DNA of 9,482 nt. Origin: Bacillota bacterium. GTDB taxonomy: Bacteria; Bacillota; Clostridia; Christensenellales; Aristaeellaceae. The position numbers and the translations under genes are program-made. The DNA lies in NCBI GenBank assembly GCA_023415715.1, contig JAEZJP010000047.1, positions 1 to 9,482 on the forward strand. Direction: 5' to 3'. The notes under the pieces were generated by a model. It saw only the letters and a list, made by a program, of their open reading frames with translations, was not told the origin of the DNA and made no database searches. This document shows positions 6,837 to 9,482 of this stretch, piece after piece. Each line of letters starts with the position of its first letter. Within the stretch, counting starts at the first letter, position 1.

Positions 6837-6854
6837 GGTAAACAAATTACTACC
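6837..6854. promoter_or_regulatory. Operator-like repeat upstream of the blaI -35 box
   Basis: GGTAAACAAATTACTACC is an interrupted dyad with GGTA/TACC ends. It matches the repeat at 6894-6911 at 13 of 18 positions and ends 6 bases before the -35 hexamer. It is a candidate second binding site for the BlaI-type repressor. Confidence 0.4.
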
Positions 6855-6860
6855 ATCCTC

Positions 6861-6889
6861 TTGACATATCCATATCCTTCCTGTATAAT
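6861..6889 (+). promoter_or_regulatory. Consensus SigA promoter of the blaI-blaR1-like operon
   Basis: TTGACA (6861-6866), a 17-bp spacer and TATAAT (6884-6889) form a perfect consensus promoter. Transcription should start near 6896, inside the downstream operator-like dyad, which suits a strong promoter held down by a repressor. Confidence 0.88.
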
Positions 6890-6893
6890 CCGT

Positions 6894-6911
6894 GGTAGCA
6901 AAATGTCTACC
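6894..6911. promoter_or_regulatory. Probable BlaI operator at the transcription start
   Basis: GGTAGCAAAATGTCTACC has perfect 5-bp inverted ends GGTAG/CTACC, beginning 5 bases after the -10 box. The GTAG/CTAC ends recall the TAC-rich dyads bound by BlaI/MecI proteins. With the related copy at 6837-6854, centred 57 bp away, it brackets the promoter. Confidence 0.55.
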
Positions 6912-6946
6912 TGCTGTCCAGCCATAATACAAGGAGGTCATAACCT

Positions 6947-7324
6947 ATGGATCATCCCTCCCTTACAGAAGCCGAATTCAAGATAATGGCGCTGCTTTGG
7001 GATCATGCTCCACGCACTATCACGGAACTGACCCGCATCCTGGCCCCCGATACCGGCTGGACCAAGCATACCGTTATCAGCCTGCTTCGCCGAATGGTGC
7101 AAAAGGGCTCAGTACACATGGAGGCATCTGGCCGTACCAAGCAGTTCTATCCCCTAATCGAAAAGGCATGCATGGCTAAAGACCAGGCAAAAACACTGGT
7201 CAACCGCCTGTTTGACGGCAAGGCCACCTTGCTGATGCACACCATGGTGGAGATGGGCGGGCTGAGCGATGAAGATCTTGCCGAACTATCCGCTTACATC
7301 GATTCCAAACGCGGGGAGGTTTGA
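6947..7324 (+). CDS. BlaI/MecI/CopY-family transcriptional repressor
   Basis: A 125-residue winged-helix repressor, the usual length for the family. The N-terminal half (LTEAEFKIMALLWDHAPRTI, 6-25; recognition segment GWTKHTVISLLRRM, 37-50; wing with GRTKQFYPLIEK, 62-73) is typical. The C-terminal half (80-121, ending LSDEDLAELSAYID) is the helical dimerisation part. In the known systems BlaI is inactivated by proteolysis once the membrane partner BlaR1 detects its ligand; the adjacent M56 gene fits this. AAGGAGG lies 9 bases before the ATG. It is driven by a perfect consensus promoter bracketed by two dyads, so autorepression is likely. Nothing in it points specifically to beta-lactams; many BlaI homologues in Clostridia regulate other functions. 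Confidence 0.93.
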   Translation: MDHPSLTEAEFKIMALLWDHAPRTITELTRILAPDTGWTKHTVISLLRRMVQKGSVHMEASGRTKQFYPLIEKACMAKDQAKTLVNRLFDGKATLLMHTMVEMGGLSDEDLAELSAYIDSKRGEV

Positions 7325-7326
7325 AT

Positions 7327-9482
7327 GTGGCAGAAAAAATCCTTTCCCTCTTGCTCACCCAGGCCTCAGCGGGGACAGTGCTGATCCTATTACTCCTGGC
7401 CGCTCGCCGGGTGTTAAAAAAGCTTATTCGTCCAAACCTGTTTTACGCCGCCTGGCTTCTGGTGGTGTTTCGCATGCTCCTGCCCGCCGCCCTGCCCAAC
7501 CCGCTTCTGTCCGCCGCGCAAGCGCCTCAAAGCCTGGCCTCGATCATTGCCCCGGCAGCCATTGTCTTAACGCCCGCCCCGGAAGATATCCTGCTCGAAG
7601 ATAAAGCGGTTGTCCAGCAGACATCTCCGCTCACTGAAATTGCCGATTCAACATCCACGGCCGCTATTGAACCCATTGCAAAAGCCGGCGATACCGCTGC
7701 CTCCAAAGTCGCCGTCCATCCAGCAGATGCTGCTGTTTCCCCTCCTCCGCCCATCCTTTCCATGTCATGGATCTTGCTGATCCTCTGGGGGTTAGGGTTC
7801 CTTTGCACATTGGTTTATATGGTTAGCACCAATAAAATGGTCAAAAAAATGGCCTGTTTGCGGCCCATCGAACTGCCTGATGTAAATTGGCCTGTCTTTC
7901 TATCCGATCTGCCTTCCCCCTGCGTATTGGGCGCGTTTCGCCCGGTAATCGTTCTTACCAAAGAGAGCTTAAGCCCCGAAAACCTGTGCTGGGTTCTTAA
8001 GCACGAAACCTGCCACATCCGCCGGCATGATCCGGAGTGGGGAATTTTGAGCAACGTTATTTGCGCCCTGTTCTGGTTCAACCCCTTTGTATGGCTGGCT
8101 GCTAAGCTGGTGCGCAAGGATTGCGAGCTGGCCTGCGACGAGACCGTAAACCGGCACCTTGGCAGTGATGAACGTTTCGATTATGCAAAGACGCTCCTTC
8201 GCCTGGCGGGCAAACCGCTTCCCTTTGCTGCGGCCGCCATGTCCAACACAAAGACCGACATGAAGGAAAGGCTGGAGAATATTATGGAACGAAAAACAGG
8301 AAAAAAGGCCACCGGGGTTTTCGTTGCGATTATACTGCTTACTGTCACAGCCATCAGTTTCGCAACCGCCCCAGTGGCGGCGGAACAGAGTCTTTCCCCA
8401 GCCGCTGTCGACACATCCACAGGAAACCTAACCGGATACAGCGCCGGTATGCTGCAGCAGAAGCTGGGCGATCTTGAAAAACAGTTCGGCGCCGGGCATG
8501 CAATGGCAAGTGTTTTTCTGGACCGATCCGCCAACTATGATGGTGATACCTACTGGACGCCATTTATTCAGGCGCTTGAAAAAGTAAATTCGCGCGAAGG
8601 ATATCTTAATTTCCTAAATTCACGGTTTTCAGGGATTAATGAGGCTTTCCCGGGCGATCCCTCCATCGCCCAGGTCATGCCCAGGGTAGACGGCATGTTA
8701 AGAAGCACCCTGGGCATCGACCTTGCCTTGCCCCGCTATGAGTCCTGCTGGAGTTCGGGCAATTTCATTATCAACGGGTCGGACCTCAACAATAATGTCC
8801 GCTATGAGGTGGAGACCCAGCTAAATGAGATCACACACTTCGCGGCAGATTATGTTTATCCAGCAGAAATGCAGTATCCTGATGCCGCACCGGCTTCAGA
8901 GGCGGATAACGACGGCCGTCTGACACGTGCTTATGATATGGCCAAAGATTTTGCCCGGCATTATCTTGCCGGCCGGGAGGAAGATTGCGACGTAGGTTAT
9001 GAACGGGAAGGTGGGGAGGATGCACCTGTGACTTCTCCAGCGCGCTTCTATGTCTCCTTTCCCTCAACCGGCTGGCACTACGAAGTCGAAGTGGATCTTG
9101 CACGCATGCGTGTTGTAAGAGCTACGCTGAAACAAATAGGTAAAGCGATCCCTTCCGCACAGAATTACATCGAAGCCTCATGGCCAATGGATATAAACCA
9201 TTACAGCGATCTGATTGTAAACTTTGATGACCGTTTACGTGAAAAGCAGCTATATCTGTGCGAAGGTACCATATCGTCCATCATTGAAAGTGATCCGCAG
9301 GCAGCAATTATGCTTTTAAGCGGCGGCGCGCAACCATTGTATATCACGCTGTCAAACGCTGAAGGTGAAAACTGGATAGTGGGGGCAGCCTACAAGGTAT
9401 GCGCCGAGCCCATCGGCAAATACACTACCCTGCCCAAATTCGCCTTGTCTGGCGGAATGAGCGATTATTTGCCCCTTATGAC
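7327..9482 (+). CDS. BlaR1/MecR1-type M56 membrane metallopeptidase with unassigned sensor region, C-terminus cut
   Basis: Membrane receptor-protease expected to inactivate its partner BlaI-type repressor on ligand binding. At least 718 codons are present with no stop. The GTG start at 7327 has GGAGG 7 bases upstream and lies 2 bases after the blaI stop. Helices are predicted at about 5-26, 38-57, 146-166 and 330-350. The cytoplasmic protease domain (167-329) has LPSPCVLGAFRPVIVL, the zinc motif H226-E-T-C-H230 with D235, and E267/D271 in CELACDE, all M56 hallmarks. The loop between helices 2 and 3 (58-145) is long and rich in Ala, Pro and Ser. Everything after 351 should be outside the cell. 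I see no SxxK-type penicillin-binding domain there; instead R573 onward (RFYVSFPSTGWHYEVEVDLA) looks PepSY-like, and 640-710 resembles a small OB-like beta domain. These two assignments are guesses; the protease is secure. Confidence 0.9.
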   Translation, partial: MAEKILSLLLTQASAGTVLILLLLAARRVLKKLIRPNLFYAAWLLVVFRMLLPAALPNPLLSAAQAPQSLASIIAPAAIVLTPAPEDILLEDKAVVQQTSPLTEIADSTSTAAIEPIAKAGDTAASKVAVHPADAAVSPPPPILSMSWILLILWGLGFLCTLVYMVSTNKMVKKMACLRPIELPDVNWPVFLSDLPSPCVLGAFRPVIVLTKESLSPENLCWVLKHETCHIRRHDPEWGILSNVICALFWFNPFVWLAAKLVRKDCELACDETVNRHLGSDERFDYAKTLLRLAGKPLPFAAAAMSNTKTDMKERLENIMERKTGKKATGVFVAIILLTVTAISFATAPVAAEQSLSPAAVDTSTGNLTGYSAGMLQQKLGDLEKQFGAGHAMASVFLDRSANYDGDTYWTPFIQALEKVNSREGYLNFLNSRFSGINEAFPGDPSIAQVMPRVDGMLRSTLGIDLALPRYESCWSSGNFIINGSDLNNNVRYEVETQLNEITHFAADYVYPAEMQYPDAAPASEADNDGRLTRAYDMAKDFARHYLAGREEDCDVGYEREGGEDAPVTSPARFYVSFPSTGWHYEVEVDLARMRVVRATLKQIGKAIPSAQNYIEASWPMDINHYSDLIVNFDDRLREKQLYLCEGTISSIIESDPQAAIMLLSGGAQPLYITLSNAEGENWIVGAAYKVCAEPIGKYTTLPKFALSGGMSDYLPLM

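Larger units (their letters stand above)
6590..6946. other. Intergenic region between the MFS gene and blaI-like gene
   Basis: This 357-base gap has no convincing protein gene. From left to right it holds the MFS ribosome site; a stretch without recognised signals to about 6740, including weak minus-strand -10-like TATGAT at 6712-6717; a minus-strand terminator (6741-6766); a tRNA-like segment (6769-6825); and the blaI promoter flanked by two operator-like repeats (6837-6911). Open frames here have no family character. Confidence 0.7.

Noticed and set aside
7269..7604. Plus-strand open frame overlapping the blaI end and the receptor start
   Set aside because: Wrong frame relative to the GTG start at 7327, which gives M56 motifs throughout; the alternative is Pro/Arg/Ser-rich without character.
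1..9482. Mobile elements, CRISPR arrays, rRNA genes
   Set aside because: No transposase or integrase motifs, no regularly spaced repeats and no rRNA-like sequence were seen on either strand.

Overview
The window looks like a chromosomal stretch from a Gram-positive anaerobe of the Clostridia/Firmicutes type. The grounds are consensus SigA promoters (TTGACA-17 bp-TATAAT), strong GGAGG ribosome sites, a TtcA-type protein paired with a cysteine desulfurase, a MerR/GyrI regulator and a BlaI/BlaR1-type pair. Base composition is mixed, by eye roughly half G+C. No transposase, integrase, phage gene or CRISPR array is visible, and I cannot name a genus.

Layout. (1) 1-949, minus strand: a LacI-family repressor whose C-terminus lies beyond the left edge. 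It has a perfect consensus promoter, and two near-identical GCAAYCGRTTGC palindromes lie in its leader. (2) 1236-3186, minus strand: a two-gene unit, a cysteine desulfurase followed with a 23-base overlap by a TtcA-like PP-loop ATPase with iron-sulfur-type cysteines, closed by an intrinsic terminator at 1111-1148. It is probably a sulfur-donor/tRNA-thiolation pair. (3) 3375-5096, plus strand, divergent from (2): a 573-residue fusion of MerR DNA-binding domain, coiled coil, GyrI-like ligand domain, an unassigned segment and a C-terminal GNAT acetyltransferase domain. Its promoter has the 19-bp spacer with inner dyad typical of MerR-controlled promoters. (4) 5246-6586, minus strand, convergent with (3): a 12-helix MFS transporter of unknown substrate. 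A long hairpin at 5180-5222 separates the two genes. (5) 6590-6946: a 357-base gap holding a minus-strand terminator, what looks like the 3' two thirds of a decayed tRNA, and the blaI promoter with two 18-bp operator-like repeats. (6) 6947-9482, plus strand: a BlaI/MecI-family repressor and, 2 bases after it, a BlaR1/MecR1-type M56 membrane metalloprotease. Its external region does not resemble the penicillin-binding sensor of classical BlaR1, and it runs off the right edge.

The theme is regulation. Three transcription factors of three families each have a recognisable operator at their own promoter. The two most unusual proteins are the MerR-GyrI-GNAT fusion and the M56 receptor with an unassigned extracellular sensor. 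All functions are inferred from motifs read by eye; no database search was possible.
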